Under the pieces are notes generated by a model. The model was not told the DNA's origin and ran no database searches. It was given only the letters and a program-made list of their open reading frames with translations. A stretch of DNA of 64,000 bases, from contig NZ_LIYH01000001.1 of the NCBI RefSeq assembly GCF_001905885.1, forward strand, positions 1,304,169 through 1,368,168. Direction: 5' to 3'. This document shows, piece after piece, positions 1-10,005 of this stretch. The position numbers were made by a program, and so were the translations under genes. Source of the DNA: Streptomyces sp. CB03234. Its GTDB lineage: Bacteria; Actinomycetota; Actinomycetes; Streptomycetales; Streptomycetaceae. Numbering within the stretch: position 1 is the stretch's first letter; each line of letters begins with the position of its first letter.

Positions 1-593
1 ACCTCGCACGTCACCTGGTCCAGGGCCGCCGCGAGCATCGAACGCCACGGCGTGATCCGGGTCCAGGACAGGTCCGTGTCGCCCGGTGTATAGGCGGCGG
101 CGCGCGCGACCAGCTCCTGCACCGGGTGCTCGGAGGCGTACGAGTCAGTGACACGCCGCTGCGCGAGGGTGCCCAGCGGGTCGTTGGCCGGGTCGGTCGG
201 CGCGCCCACCGGCCACCAGACCACCACCGGGGCGTCCGGCAGCAGCAGCGGCAGGACCACCGACTGGGCGTGGTCGATGACATCGCCGTACAGCCGCAGC
301 ACCACCGTCTCACCGGTCCCGGCGGCGGTACCCACCCGCACCTCGGCGTCCAGGCGGGCCTGGGCGCGGTCCCGCGGCGACCGCGAGACCCGCTTGATGA
401 CGATGAGCTTGCGCGAGGGGTGCTCCCGGGACGCCTCGTTGGCGGCCTTGAGCGCGTCGTACGCGTTCTCCTCGTCCGTGACGATGACCAGGGTGAGCAC
501 CATGCCGATGGCAGGCGTGCCGATGGCCCGCCGCCCCTGCACCAGCGCCTTGTTGATCTTGCTGGATGTGGTGTCCGTAAGGTCGATCTTCAT
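1..593 (-). CDS. opcA: OpcA, glucose-6-phosphate dehydrogenase assembly protein (3' part cut by window edge)
   Basis: OpcA is a cytoplasmic factor needed for assembly and activity of glucose-6-phosphate dehydrogenase in actinomycetes and cyanobacteria. The N-terminal part reads MKIDLTDTTSSKINKAL and continues through a conserved stretch ending LLPDAPVVVWWP, as in the OpcA family. The ATG overlaps the zwf stop as ATGA, so the two are translationally coupled, and opcA is the last visible gene of tkt-tal-zwf-opcA. The reading frame is still open at base 1, so the C-terminus is outside the window. Family call is firm; activity is inferred from the partnership with zwf. Confidence 0.93.
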   Translation of the reverse strand, partial: MKIDLTDTTSSKINKALVQGRRAIGTPAIGMVLTLVIVTDEENAYDALKAANEASREHPSRKLIVIKRVSRSPRDRAQARLDAEVRVGTAAGTGETVVLRLYGDVIDHAQSVVLPLLLPDAPVVVWWPVGAPTDPANDPLGTLAQRRVTDSYASEHPVQELVARAAAYTPGDTDLSWTRITPWRSMLAAALDQVTCE

Positions 594-2122
594 GGCCGGC
601 GCCAGCTCCGTCCGTCTCGTGCGAGCATTTCGTCCGCCTCGACCGGACCCCAGGTTCCGGACTGGTACTGCGCGGGCTTGCCGTGCCGGTCCCAGTACTG
701 CTCGATCGGGTCCAGGATCTTCCAGGACAACTCGACCTCCTCCGTGCGCGGGAAGAGGTTGGCGTCACCGAGCAGGACGTCGAGGATCAGCCGCTCGTAC
801 GCCTCGGGGCTGGACTCCGTGAAGGACTCGCCGTACGCGAAGTCCATCGACACGTCCCGGACCTCCATCGACGTACCCGGTACCTTCGAGCCGAACCGCA
901 TGGTCACGCCCTCGTCCGGCTGGACGCGGATGACCAGGGCGTTCCGCCCCAGCTCCTCCGTCGCCGTGTGGTCGAACGGGGAGTGCGGCGCCCGCTGGAA
1001 GACGACCGCGATCTCGGTGACGCGGCGGCCGAGCCGCTTGCCGGTGCGCAGGTAGAAGGGGACGCCCGCCCAGCGGCGGTTGTCGATCCCCAGCTTGATC
1101 GCGGCGTAGGTGTCGGTCTTCGACTGCGGGTCGATGCCCTCCTCCTCCAGGTAGCCGACGGCCTTCGCGCCGCCCTGCCACCCGGCCGCGTACTGGGCGC
1201 GCACCGTCGACTTGCCGAGGTCCTTGGGCAGCCGAACCGCGCCCAGCACCTTGGTCTTCTCGGCCGCGAGCGCGTCCGCGTCGAAGGAGGCCGGCTCCTC
1301 CATCGCGGTCAGCGCCAGCAGCTGGAGGAGGTGGTTCTGGATGACGTCCCGGGCGGCGCCGATGCCGTCGTAGTACCCGGCGCGGCCGCCGATGCCGATG
1401 TCCTCGGCCATCGTGATCTGTACGTGGTCGACGTACGACCGGTTCCAGATCGGCTCGAAGAGCGTGTTGGCGAACCGCAGCGCCAGGATGTTCTGGACGG
1501 TCTCCTTGCCCAGGTAGTGGTCGATCCGGAACACCTGGTCGGGCGAGAAGACCTCGTGGACGATCTCGTTGAGCTCCTTGGCGGAGGCCAGGTCGTGCCC
1601 GAACGGCTTCTCGATGACCGCGCGCCGCCAGGAGTCGCCCTTCTCGTCGGCCAGCCCGTGCTTCTTCAGCTGCTGGACCACGACGGGGAAGAACTTGGGC
1701 GGTACGGAGAGGTAGAACGCGAAGTTGCCGCCGGTGCCCTGCGCCTGGTCGAGCTCCTCCATCGTCTTCTTCAGGGTCTCGAACGCCTCGTTGTCGTCGA
1801 AGTTGCCCTGGACGAACCGCATGCCCTGGCTGAGCTGCTGCCACACCTCCTCACGGAAGGGCGTACGGGCATGCTGCTTGACGGCCTGGTACACCTCGTC
1901 GGCGAAGTCCTCGTCCTCCCACTCGCGACGGGCGAACCCGATCAGCGAGAAACCCGGCGGGAGTAGTCCCCGGTTGGCCAGGTCATACACGGCAGGCATC
2001 AGCTTTTTACGGGACAAATCGCCCGTGACGCCAAAGATCACCAGGCCCGACGGCCCCGCGATGCGCGGGAGCCGTCGGTCTGCGGCGTCACGGAGCGGAT
2101 TCGCTCCATGAACTGCGTTCAA
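590..2122 (-). CDS. zwf: Glucose-6-phosphate 1-dehydrogenase
   Basis: Oxidises glucose 6-phosphate to 6-phosphogluconolactone with NADP+, the entry step of the oxidative pentose phosphate pathway. The 510-residue protein has the usual length. The nucleotide-binding motif GVTGDLS lies at residues 31-37, EKPFG at 171-175, and the active-site signature RIDHYLGKE at 199-207. I chose a TTG start at 2122 because GGAGG lies nine bases upstream and homologues begin with the same NPLRDAADRRLPRIAG stretch; no ATG or GTG lies in frame nearby. A longer open frame extends upstream into tal but is not conserved coding. It starts four bases after the tal stop and overlaps opcA by four bases. Confidence 0.96.
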   Translation of the reverse strand: MNAVHGANPLRDAADRRLPRIAGPSGLVIFGVTGDLSRKKLMPAVYDLANRGLLPPGFSLIGFARREWEDEDFADEVYQAVKQHARTPFREEVWQQLSQGMRFVQGNFDDNEAFETLKKTMEELDQAQGTGGNFAFYLSVPPKFFPVVVQQLKKHGLADEKGDSWRRAVIEKPFGHDLASAKELNEIVHEVFSPDQVFRIDHYLGKETVQNILALRFANTLFEPIWNRSYVDHVQITMAEDIGIGGRAGYYDGIGAARDVIQNHLLQLLALTAMEEPASFDADALAAEKTKVLGAVRLPKDLGKSTVRAQYAAGWQGGAKAVGYLEEEGIDPQSKTDTYAAIKLGIDNRRWAGVPFYLRTGKRLGRRVTEIAVVFQRAPHSPFDHTATEELGRNALVIRVQPDEGVTMRFGSKVPGTSMEVRDVSMDFAYGESFTESSPEAYERLILDVLLGDANLFPRTEEVELSWKILDPIEQYWDRHGKPAQYQSGTWGPVEADEMLARDGRSWRRP

Positions 2123-2126
2123 GGTT

Positions 2127-3245
2127 TTACGCCTCCGAAGGGGCGAGGCGCTTGAGTTCCGCCTCGGTCGACTTGAGCAGGTCGTTCCAGGACGCCTCGA
2201 ACTTGTCGACGCCCTCGTCCTCCAGCAGCTGCACGACGTCGTCGTAGCCGATGCCGAGCTTCTCGAGGGCCGCCAGGTCGGCGCGCGCCTGGTCGTACGT
2301 ACCCGCGATGGTGTTGCCGGTGATCTCACCGTGGTCGGCGGTGGCCTCCAGGGTGGCCTCCGGCATGGTGTTCACCGTGCCCGGGGCGACCAGCTCGTCG
2401 ACGTACAGCGTGTCCTTGTACGCCGGGTCCTTGACGCCCGTCGAGGCCCACAGCGGACGCTGCCGGTTGGCCTGCGCCTTGTCCAGCGCCGCCCAGCGCT
2501 CGCCGGAGAACACCTCTTCGTACGCCTCGTACGCCAGGCGGGCGTTGGCGAGGGCGGCCTTGCCGCGCAGCGCCTTGGCCTCGTCGGTGCCGAGGGAGTC
2601 CAGCCGCTTGTCGATCTCGGTGTCCACGCGGGACACGAAGAAGGACGCCACCGAGTGGATCTTCGACAGGTCCAGGCCGCGCTCCTTGGCCTTCTCCAGA
2701 CCGGCCAGGTAGGCGTCCATCACCGCGCGGTAGCGCTCCAGCGAGAAGATCAGCGTGACGTTGACGCTGATGCCGAGGCCGATGACCTCGGTGATCGCCG
2801 GCAGACCCGCCTTGGTGGCCGGGATCTTGATGAGCGTGTTCGGCCGGTCCACCAGCCACGCCAGCTGCTTCGCCTCGGCGACGGTCGCCTTGGTGTTGTG
2901 CGCCAGGCGCGGGTCGACCTCGATCGACACCCGGCCGTCCAGGCCCTGGGTCGCGTCGAAGACCGGGCGCAGGATGTCGGCGGCGTCCCGGACGTCCGCC
3001 GTCGTGATCATGCGGATGGCTTCCTCGACCGTGACCTCACGGGCGGCGAGGTCCGACAGCTGCTGGTCGTAGCCGTGGCCCTCGGAGATCGCCTTCTGGA
3101 AGATCGACGGGTTGGTGGTGACACCCACCACGTGCTGCTGGTCGATCAGCTCGGCCAGGTTGCCGGAGGTGATCCGCTTGCGGGACAGGTCGTCCAGCCA
3201 GATCGCGACGCCTTCGTCGGAGAGGCGCTTGAGTGCGTCTGTCAT
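2127..3245 (-). CDS. tal: Transaldolase
   Basis: Transfers a dihydroxyacetone unit from sedoheptulose 7-phosphate to glyceraldehyde 3-phosphate in the non-oxidative pentose phosphate pathway. The 372-residue length fits the long actinobacterial TalB-like class. The conserved GVTTNPSIF stretch is at 41-49 and the Schiff-base lysine is probably K140 in [15 protein letters not shown] ribosome site precedes the ATG. The gene sits 35 bases downstream of tkt and four bases upstream of zwf, so it is in one operon with them. Confidence 0.96.
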   Translation of the reverse strand: MTDALKRLSDEGVAIWLDDLSRKRITSGNLAELIDQQHVVGVTTNPSIFQKAISEGHGYDQQLSDLAAREVTVEEAIRMITTADVRDAADILRPVFDATQGLDGRVSIEVDPRLAHNTKATVAEAKQLAWLVDRPNTLIKIPATKAGLPAITEVIGLGISVNVTLIFSLERYRAVMDAYLAGLEKAKERGLDLSKIHSVASFFVSRVDTEIDKRLDSLGTDEAKALRGKAALANARLAYEAYEEVFSGERWAALDKAQANRQRPLWASTGVKDPAYKDTLYVDELVAPGTVNTMPEATLEATADHGEITGNTIAGTYDQARADLAALEKLGIGYDDVVQLLEDEGVDKFEASWNDLLKSTEAELKRLAPSEA

Positions 3246-3280
3246 GAGAATTGCATCTCCTACTAGTTCGTATACCGGCG

Positions 3281-5368
3281 TCAGCGCGCGGCGGCTTCGA
3301 TCGATTCCTTGGCGGCGGCGGCGACCGCCTCGGCAGTGAAGCCGAACTCACGGAAGAGGACCTTGCCGTCGGCCGAAGCACCGAAGTGCTCCAGCGAGAC
3401 GATGCGACCCGCGTCACCGACGTACCGGTGCCAGGTCAGACCGATCCCGGCCTCGACCGCGACGCGCGCCTTCACCGACGGCGGCAGCACCGCATCCCGG
3501 TACCCCTGGTCCTGCTCCTCGAACCACTCCACGGACGGCATCGACACGACCCGCGTCGGAATGCCGGCGGCCTGGAGCTGCTCACGGGCCTGGACGGCCA
3601 GGTGCACCTCGGAACCCGTACCGATCAGCACGACCTGCGGCTCGCCGCCTTCGGCGTCGAACAGCACGTAGCCACCGCGGGCGGCGTCGTCGTTCCACTC
3701 GTACGTCGGAACGCCCTGGCGGGTGAGCGCCAGACCGTGCGGGGCGCCCTTGCCGAACTCCTTGGTCCAGCGGCGGAGGATCTCGCGCCAGGCGATCGCC
3801 GTCTCGTTGGCGTCGGCCGGGCGCACGATGTTCAGGCCCGGGATGGCGCGCAGCGAGGCCAGGTGCTCGACCGGCTGGTGCGTCGGGCCGTCCTCGCCGA
3901 GGCCGATGGAGTCGTGCGTCCACACGTACGTCACCGGCAGGTGCATCAGCGCGGAGAGGCGGACGGCGTTGCGCATGTAGTCGGAGAACACCAGGAAGGT
4001 GCCGCCGAAGATGCGGGTGTTGCCGTGCAGCGCGATGCCGTTCATCTCCGCGGCCATGGCGTGCTCACGGATACCGAAGTGGATGGTGCGGCCGTACGGG
4101 TTCGCCTCGGGCAGCGGGTTGCCCTCGGGGAGGAACGACGACGTCTTGTCGATCGTCGTGTTGTTCGAGCCGGCCAGGTCGGCGGAGCCGCCCCACAGCT
4201 CGGGGATGACCGCGCCCAGCGCCTGGAGCACCTTGCCGGAGGCGGCGCGGGTGGCGACGCCCTTGCCGGTCTCGAAGACCGGGAGCTTCTCCTCCCAGCC
4301 GGTGGGCAGCTCGCCCGCGGCGATGCGGTCGAACTCGGCGGCCCGCTCCGGGTTGGCGGCACGCCACTCCTGGAACTGCTTCTCCCACTTGGCACGGGCC
4401 TCACGGCCGCGGTCCAGGGCCTGCCGGGTGTGGCCGATGACCTCGTCCGACACCTCGAAGGACTTCTCGGGGTCGAAGCCCAGGACGCGCTTGGTGGCCG
4501 CGACCTCCTCGTCGCCGAGCGCCGAGCCGTGGGCGGCCTCGGTGTTCTGCGCGTTGGGCGCCGGCCAGGCGATGATCGAGCGCATCGCGATGAACGACGG
4601 GCGGGTGGTCTCGGCCTTGGCGGCCTGGAGGGCACGGAAGAGGGCCTCGGGGTCGAGGTCGCCGTTCTCCTTGGGCTCCACGCGCTGGACGTGCCAGCCG
4701 TAGGCCTCGTACCGCTGCATCGTGTCTTCCGAGACGGCGGTCTCGGTGTCGCCCTCGATCGAGATGTGGTTGTCGTCCCACAGCAGGATCAGGTTGCCCA
4801 GCTTCTGGTGCCCGGCCGTCGAGGACGCCTCCGCGGAGATGCCCTCCTGGAGGCAGCCGTCACCGGCGACGCAGTAGACGAAGTGGTCGAACGGCGAGGT
4901 GCCGGGCGCCGCCTCGGGGTCGAACAGGCCGCGCTCGTAGCGGGCGGCCATGGCCATGCCCACGGCGTTGGCGACACCCTGGCCCAGCGGGCCGGTGGTC
5001 GTCTCGACGCCGACCGTGTGGCCGTACTCCGGGTGGCCCGGGGTCTTGGAGCCCCAGGTCCGGAACGCCTTCAGGTCGTCCAGCTCCAGGCCGAACCCGG
5101 CCAGGTACAGCTGGATGTACAGCGTCAGGGACGAGTGTCCGGCGGACAGCACGAAACGGTCGCGCCCGGTCCAGTCGGCGTCCGCCGGGTCGTGCCGCAT
5201 CACCTTCTGGAAGAGGGTGTACGCGGCCGGGGCCAGGCTCATGGCCGTACCGGGATGGCCGTTGCCGACCTTCTGTACGGCATCGGCGGCCAGGATGCGG
5301 GCGGTGTCGACGGCCCGCTGGTCCAACTCGGTCCACTCGAGGTCTGTGGTGGTCGGCTTGGTGCTCAC
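3281..5368 (-). CDS. tkt: Transketolase
   Basis: Thiamin-diphosphate enzyme that moves two-carbon ketol units between pentose phosphate and glycolytic sugars. It is 695 residues long, normal for the family. The N-terminal GNGHPG loop (36-41) and the ThDP/metal motif beginning GDG at 169-171 are present, followed by the pyrimidine and C-terminal domains. The start is GTG at 5368, preceded by an AGGAG site about 12 bases upstream. It is the first gene of the operon; the 356-base gap before divergent ctaB should hold its promoter. Confidence 0.96.
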   Translation of the reverse strand: MSTKPTTTDLEWTELDQRAVDTARILAADAVQKVGNGHPGTAMSLAPAAYTLFQKVMRHDPADADWTGRDRFVLSAGHSSLTLYIQLYLAGFGLELDDLKAFRTWGSKTPGHPEYGHTVGVETTTGPLGQGVANAVGMAMAARYERGLFDPEAAPGTSPFDHFVYCVAGDGCLQEGISAEASSTAGHQKLGNLILLWDDNHISIEGDTETAVSEDTMQRYEAYGWHVQRVEPKENGDLDPEALFRALQAAKAETTRPSFIAMRSIIAWPAPNAQNTEAAHGSALGDEEVAATKRVLGFDPEKSFEVSDEVIGHTRQALDRGREARAKWEKQFQEWRAANPERAAEFDRIAAGELPTGWEEKLPVFETGKGVATRAASGKVLQALGAVIPELWGGSADLAGSNNTTIDKTSSFLPEGNPLPEANPYGRTIHFGIREHAMAAEMNGIALHGNTRIFGGTFLVFSDYMRNAVRLSALMHLPVTYVWTHDSIGLGEDGPTHQPVEHLASLRAIPGLNIVRPADANETAIAWREILRRWTKEFGKGAPHGLALTRQGVPTYEWNDDAARGGYVLFDAEGGEPQVVLIGTGSEVHLAVQAREQLQAAGIPTRVVSMPSVEWFEEQDQGYRDAVLPPSVKARVAVEAGIGLTWHRYVGDAGRIVSLEHFGASADGKVLFREFGFTAEAVAAAAKESIEAAAR

Positions 5369-5724
5369 CCTGGGTCAGGGCTCCTCTCCACATGTCGAAT
5401 GCCGGTGACGTAGATCCCACCGGCCGTTGTCGAGCCTACCCCCGTGAGAACGTGCATTTTTTCGAGTCATTCCAGACTGCCGGGATCGGCCGGGATCCGC
5501 CTCCTGACTGGGCCCTACGGCTTTCGGCAAGTGAATACGGAGGCGCTCATCCGATCGCTCATCCGAGCGTGGAAACCACCCTTTGCGGTGCCCCTCTCAA
5601 CACGACCCACCCCCGCGAAGGGCGAGGTATGGGCAACGTCTAGAGTGGCGTGGTACGCGCGAGTCTTTACCGGGCCTTCACCTCCTTCCGTCCGGTGCTG
5701 CTCGCTGGGATGTCTCTGTCAGGG
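5369..5724. promoter_or_regulatory. Divergent intergenic region between tkt and ctaB
   Basis: No gene is visible. This region must carry the promoters for the pentose phosphate operon (minus strand) and ctaB (plus strand). A possible -10 hexamer TAGAGT lies at 5641-5646 for ctaB, but I see no convincing -35 partner. On the other strand a TAGGCT hexamer occurs about 70 bases upstream of tkt. Both are weak assignments. Confidence 0.35.
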
Positions 5725-6672
5725 GTGTGCGTGACGGCCGTCGAATCCCGTCCGGCGGGTGTGCTCGGGACGAGCACGGGAAAGCGGCCATTCGGGGCCC
5801 GCGTCAAGGCCTTCGTGGCGCTGACCAAGCCGCGCATCATCGAGCTGCTCCTCATCACCACGGTCCCCGTGATGTTCCTGGCCGAGCAGGGCGTGCCCGA
5901 CCTGTGGCTGGTGCTCAACACCTGCCTCGGCGGTTACCTCTCGGCCGGCGGCGCCAACGCGCTGAACATGTACATCGACCGTGACATCGACGCCCTGATG
6001 GACCGCACGTCACAGCGGCCGCTGGTCACCGGCATGGTCTCGCCGCGCGAGGGGCTGGTCTTCGGCCTCACCCTCGCCGTCGTCTCCACCCTCTGGTTCG
6101 GGCTGCTCGTCAACTGGCTGTCCGCCTGGCTCTCGCTCGGCGCGCTCCTCTTCTACGTGGTCGTCTACACGATGATCCTCAAGCGCCGCACCTCGCAGAA
6201 CATCGTGTGGGGCGGCATCGCCGGATGTATGCCGGTCCTCATCGGCTGGTCCGCCGTCACCGATTCGATGTCCTGGGCCGCCGTCATCCTCTTCCTCGTC
6301 ATCTTCTTCTGGACGCCGCCGCACTACTGGCCGCTGTCGATGAAGGTGAAGGAGGACTACGCGCGCGTGGGCGTGCCCATGCTGCCCGTCATCGCCTCCA
6401 ACAAGGTGGTGGCCCGCCAGATCGTCCTCTACAGCTGGGTGATGGTCGCCGTCTCCCTGCTGCTGACGCCGCTCGGCTACACCGGCTGGTTCTACACGGC
6501 GGTGGCGCTGGCGACCGGCGGCTGGTGGCTGTGGGAGGCGCATGCCCTGCAGAACCGCGCGAAGGCCGGGGAGACGGGCGGCAAGCTGAAGGAGATGCGG
6601 CTGTTCCACTGGTCGATCACCTATGTCTCGCTGCTGTTCGTGGCGGTGGCGGTGGACCCGTTCCTGCGGTAG
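5725..6672 (+). CDS. ctaB: Protoheme IX farnesyltransferase (heme O synthase)
   Basis: UbiA-family membrane prenyltransferase that adds a farnesyl group to heme B to make heme O, the precursor of heme A for cytochrome aa3 oxidase. The prenyl-diphosphate-binding motif NxxxDxxxD is visible at N81-D85-D89, and there are about nine hydrophobic segments. The best start is uncertain: GTG 5725 (used here, 315 aa), ATG 5710 and GTG 5731 are all in frame and none has a strong ribosome site. The gene that makes heme A from its product, ctaA, is 1.5 kb away on the other strand. Confidence 0.93.
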   Translation: MCVTAVESRPAGVLGTSTGKRPFGARVKAFVALTKPRIIELLLITTVPVMFLAEQGVPDLWLVLNTCLGGYLSAGGANALNMYIDRDIDALMDRTSQRPLVTGMVSPREGLVFGLTLAVVSTLWFGLLVNWLSAWLSLGALLFYVVVYTMILKRRTSQNIVWGGIAGCMPVLIGWSAVTDSMSWAAVILFLVIFFWTPPHYWPLSMKVKEDYARVGVPMLPVIASNKVVARQIVLYSWVMVAVSLLLTPLGYTGWFYTAVALATGGWWLWEAHALQNRAKAGETGGKLKEMRLFHWSITYVSLLFVAVAVDPFLR

Positions 6673-6729
6673 CCGGCCGGACCCGGCAGGCTCTGGCGGG
6701 TTTTACTACCGATGGGTAGCATCCTGTTC

Positions 6730-7077
6730 ATGGCAGACACCAAGCAGGGCGACACCCAGCAGGCGGAGGGCAAGGCCGAGCGCAAGGCCGCGAAGCTCGC
6801 CAAGCAGATCCAGGCGTTCTCCAAGGAGCACGGCGGCGCCGAGGGCCAGCTCGCCTACCTCGGCCAGATGGGCACCCGCATCGTCCTCGTCGGCGAGGAC
6901 GGCGGCTGGGGCGACCTGGTCGCGCCCACGCACGAGGTCGCGAAGAGCGCCGCCGAGAAGGCGGGCCTCACCCTCCACGACTCCTTCGACGGCGACCTCG
7001 CGGCCAAGGTCCGCACGGGCCCGTACGAGTGGACCCGCATGGCGGGCATCCAGGTCGGCGGCCCCTCGAACGACTGA
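6730..7077 (+). CDS. Small conserved soluble protein of unknown function
   Basis: A 115-residue protein, lysine/alanine-rich at the N-terminus (an apparent amphipathic helix, residues 8-30) and followed by a compact alpha/beta-looking region. No membrane segment, signal peptide or catalytic motif is seen. I placed the start at ATG 6730 rather than the in-frame ATG 6712 because TAGCAT lies at 6718-6723, at the distance expected of a -10 box for a leaderless mRNA, and neither start has a ribosome site. It lies between ctaB and the amidohydrolase gene. Function not recognised. Confidence 0.75.
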   Translation: MADTKQGDTQQAEGKAERKAAKLAKQIQAFSKEHGGAEGQLAYLGQMGTRIVLVGEDGGWGDLVAPTHEVAKSAAEKAGLTLHDSFDGDLAAKVRTGPYEWTRMAGIQVGGPSND

Positions 7078-7146
7078 GGCAACACCTTGGGCGGGGGTCA
7101 CCCGTTAGGACCTGTAAAGGTCCATCCGCCGCAGGGAGCCCCCGCA

Positions 7147-8226
7147 ATGATCGACACCCCGACGCTGGTGGACCAGTACTGCCACGGGGTGCTCCGTACG
7201 GAGCTGGGCCTGGGCACCTTCGAGACCCTGCTCGGCCGGGCCGAGGGGCCGCCCGCGGCCGGTACGACCTTCTTCGACACCCAGACCGGCTTCGCCGTAC
7301 GCCGCTGGTGCCCGCCGCTGCTCGGCCTCGAACCGCACTGCCCGCCCGCCCGCTACCTGGCCCGCCGCCGCGAGCTCGGCGTCCTGGAGTCCGGCCGCCG
7401 GCTGCTGCGCGCCACCGGGATCTCCACCTACCTGGTGGAGACCGGACTGCCCGGCGACCTCACCGGACCGGTCGAGATCGCCGCCGCGGGCGACGCCCGG
7501 GCCCACGAGATCGTCCGCCTGGAACTGCTCGCCGAGCAGGTCGCCGACACGTCCGGCACCGTCGACGCCCTGCTCGCCAACCTCGCCGAGGCCGTGCACG
7601 GAGCGGCCGTCTCCGCCGTGGCGTTCACCTCCGTCGCGGCGGTACGCCACGGGCTCGCCCTGGCGCCCGCGCCGCCGGGACCCGGTGAGGTACGGGGCGC
7701 GGCAGGACGCTGGCTGGCCCGCCGCCAGGTCGGCGGGGCGCTCACCGACCCCGTACTGCTGCGGCACCTGCTGTGGATCGCCGTGGCGTCCGGGCGGCCG
7801 CTCCAGCTGCACGTGGGCGTGGACGACCCCATGAGCCTCGGGGACTTCGCGGCGGCCACCGCCGGGCTCGGCACCGACCTGGTGCTGCTGCACGGCTACC
7901 CGTACCACCGGCAGGCCGCGCACCTGACGAGCGTGTTCCCGCACGTGTACGCCGACCTGGGCCCCGCGCTCGCGCGGACGGGCGCGCGGGCGGCGGCCGT
8001 GCTGGCCGAGACCCTGGAGCTCGCGCCGTTCGGCAAGCTGCTGTTCTCCAGCGGCGCCCGGGGGCTGCCCGAGCTGCACGTGGTGGGCGCGCGGGTGTTC
8101 CGCGAGGCGCTCACACGGGTGCTGGCCGACTGGGTCTGCGACGGCTCCTGGTCCCGTACCGACGCCCAGCGGGTCGCCGACATGATCGCGGCGGGGAACG
8201 CCCGGCGGGTGTACCGGCTCGGCTAG
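7147..8226 (+). CDS. Amidohydrolase-family protein with altered metal site
   Basis: A 359-residue protein resembling the amidohydrolase-2/FluG-like TIM barrels: the strands ending LQLHVG, LLHGYPYH and KLLFSSGARGLPE match the order of the metal-site strands. The usual N-terminal HxH is replaced by DQYCHG, and the usual Asp after the last strand (GSD) is replaced by SSGA. Catalysis may therefore be lost or changed. The ATG at 7147 has GGGAG just upstream. Its stop codon and that of convergent ctaA share the four bases CTAG at 8223-8226. Substrate unknown. Confidence 0.8.
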   Translation: MIDTPTLVDQYCHGVLRTELGLGTFETLLGRAEGPPAAGTTFFDTQTGFAVRRWCPPLLGLEPHCPPARYLARRRELGVLESGRRLLRATGISTYLVETGLPGDLTGPVEIAAAGDARAHEIVRLELLAEQVADTSGTVDALLANLAEAVHGAAVSAVAFTSVAAVRHGLALAPAPPGPGEVRGAAGRWLARRQVGGALTDPVLLRHLLWIAVASGRPLQLHVGVDDPMSLGDFAAATAGLGTDLVLLHGYPYHRQAAHLTSVFPHVYADLGPALARTGARAAAVLAETLELAPFGKLLFSSGARGLPELHVVGARVFREALTRVLADWVCDGSWSRTDAQRVADMIAAGNARRVYRLG

Positions 8227-9203
8227 GCGGTGGGGCTCAGCGCCGCGTCCGGCGCTTGCGCGGGAATCCCGGTGCCCGGCGCCGCGAGGGGCCGCTCGCG
8301 CAGGCTCAGCGCCAGGCGCAGCACCGCGATCCACATCAGGGACGAGCCCAGCATGTGCAGGCCGACCAGGATCTCGGGGACGCCGGTGAAGTACTGCACG
8401 TACCCGATGCCGCCCTGCGCCAGCAGCACCAGCAGCAGGTCACGGGCGCGCGCCCGGGTGTCGTCCGGGGCGTCCACCACGCGCAGCACGAAGAACACGG
8501 CGAGCGCCAGGGCGCACACCGCCCAGGCGAAGAGCGCGTGGACCTGCGCGACGGAGGCGTAGTCGAACGGCATGCGCGGTACGTCACTGCTGTCGCCCGC
8601 GTGCTCGCCCGAGCCCGTCACCGTGGTGCCCGCCGCCACCAGCAGCCCCGCGACGACCACCAGCGCCCAGCCGAGCTTGCGCACCGGCCCCGGCACACGG
8701 GGGCGGGCCGCGCCGTCGCCCTCGCGGGTGCGCAGCCAGCTGATCGTGGTGACCGTCAGCAGCGCGTTGGCGGCGAGGAAGTGGACGGCCACCGTCCAGG
8801 GGTTGAGCTCCAGGCGCACGGTGATGCCGCCGATGACCGCGTTGAGCGCCACGATCCAGAACTGCAGCCAGCCCAGGCGGCTCAGTTCCCGCCGCCACGG
8901 CTTGGCGCAGCGCGCCGCGACGATGAACCAGCCCACCGCCGCCGACACCACGTACGTCAGCATCCGGTTGCCGAACTCGATCGCGCCGTGGATGCCCTGC
9001 TCGGACGTGGTGAACAGGCTGTCGTCCGTGCACTTGGGCCAGGTGTCGCAGCCGAGGCCGGAACCGGTCAGCCGGACAGCACCGCCCGTCACGATGATGA
9101 CGACCGTCATGACGACGGCGGAGAGTGCGGCACGCCGGACCGTCTTGGGGGAGGGTGTCCAGCGCTGGGCGATAGAGGCGAGGGGGGTCAACACGGGCTC
9201 CAT
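8223..9203 (-). CDS. ctaA: Heme A synthase (CtaA/COX15)
   Basis: Integral membrane enzyme that oxidises the C8 methyl of heme O to the formyl group of heme A, required for aa3-type cytochrome oxidase. At 326 residues with about eight transmembrane segments it fits the CtaA family. The extracellular cysteine pair C52-C58 (GCDTWPKC) and conserved heme-ligand histidines are visible in GIHGAIEFGNR (H72), AVHF, VHALF and GLHML. I use ATG 9203; an in-frame ATG at 9224 would add seven residues. It shares its stop with the convergent amidohydrolase gene. Confidence 0.93.
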   Translation of the reverse strand: MEPVLTPLASIAQRWTPSPKTVRRAALSAVVMTVVIIVTGGAVRLTGSGLGCDTWPKCTDDSLFTTSEQGIHGAIEFGNRMLTYVVSAAVGWFIVAARCAKPWRRELSRLGWLQFWIVALNAVIGGITVRLELNPWTVAVHFLAANALLTVTTISWLRTREGDGAARPRVPGPVRKLGWALVVVAGLLVAAGTTVTGSGEHAGDSSDVPRMPFDYASVAQVHALFAWAVCALALAVFFVLRVVDAPDDTRARARDLLLVLLAQGGIGYVQYFTGVPEILVGLHMLGSSLMWIAVLRLALSLRERPLAAPGTGIPAQAPDAALSPTA

Positions 9204-9237
9204 CGTAGGTGCCCGCTTGTGCACGCGTTCACGAGGG

Positions 9238-10005
9238 TCACTCCCAGCGGAAGAAGCGCGCCGCCGCGCCCAGGCCGAGCACCGCCCACACGGTCAGGAT
9301 CCCCGCCGCGCCCCACGGCATCGGCGCGCCGCCCTGGAGCACGTCCCGCAGCCCGTCCGACAGCGCCGAGATCGGCAGCAGCTCCAGCACCGCCCGCACC
9401 GCGCCGGGGAACTTCTCCAGCGGCACGATCACCCCGCCGCCCACCAGGAGCAGCAGGAACACCAGGTTCGCGGCGGCCAGCGTCGCCTCCGCCCTCAGTG
9501 TGCCGGCCATCAGCAGACCGAGCCCGGAGAACGCCGCCGTACCGAGCAGGAGGAGCAGGAGTACGGAGAGGGCGCCGCCCTGCGGCGACCAGCCGAGCGC
9601 CAGCGCGATCACCGTCAGCAGCGCGATCTGGAGGACCTCGGTGACCAGGACCGAGGCGGTCTTGGCCGTCATCAGCGCCCAGCGGGGCAGCGGTGAGGCA
9701 CCCAGGCGCTTGAGCACCCCGTACCGCCGCTCGAAGCCGGTCGCGATGGCCTGGCCGGTGAAGGCCGTCGACATCACGGCGAGCGCGAGGACGCCGGGGG
9801 CCAGGAAGTCCACGGCCTTGTCGCTCTCGGTGTCGATGATGTCGACGGTCGAGAACAGGACGAGGAGGAGCGAGGGGATGATCACGGTGAGCAGCAGCTG
9901 CTCCCCGTTGCGCAGCAGCATCTTCGTCTCGAACGCGGCCTGCGCGGCGATCATCCGCCCGACCGGCGCCGCGCCGGGCTTGGGGGTGTAGGTCCCGGCA
10001 CTCAT
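9238..10005 (-). CDS. ABC-2 type transporter permease
   Basis: A 255-residue membrane protein with six hydrophobic segments and an ABC-2 permease pattern. The GFERRYGVLKRLGASPLPRW motif after the second segment is typical of drug and polyketide exporters of the DrrB class. The ATG overlaps the stop of the ATPase gene as ATGA, so they form one exporter. The substrate cannot be read from sequence; adjacency to ctaA is conserved in Streptomyces as I recall it, which hints at a cell-envelope or cytochrome-linked role, but this is inference. Confidence 0.9.
   Translation of the reverse strand: MSAGTYTPKPGAAPVGRMIAAQAAFETKMLLRNGEQLLLTVIIPSLLLVLFSTVDIIDTESDKAVDFLAPGVLALAVMSTAFTGQAIATGFERRYGVLKRLGASPLPRWALMTAKTASVLVTEVLQIALLTVIALALGWSPQGGALSVLLLLLLGTAAFSGLGLLMAGTLRAEATLAAANLVFLLLLVGGGVIVPLEKFPGAVRAVLELLPISALSDGLRDVLQGGAPMPWGAAGILTVWAVLGLGAAARFFRWE

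Noticed and set aside
3251-5413. Long plus-strand open frame of 720 codons opposite tkt
   Set aside because: It is the antisense shadow of transketolase; its product is Arg/Gly/Val-rich with no motifs, and transketolase on the minus strand is unmistakable.
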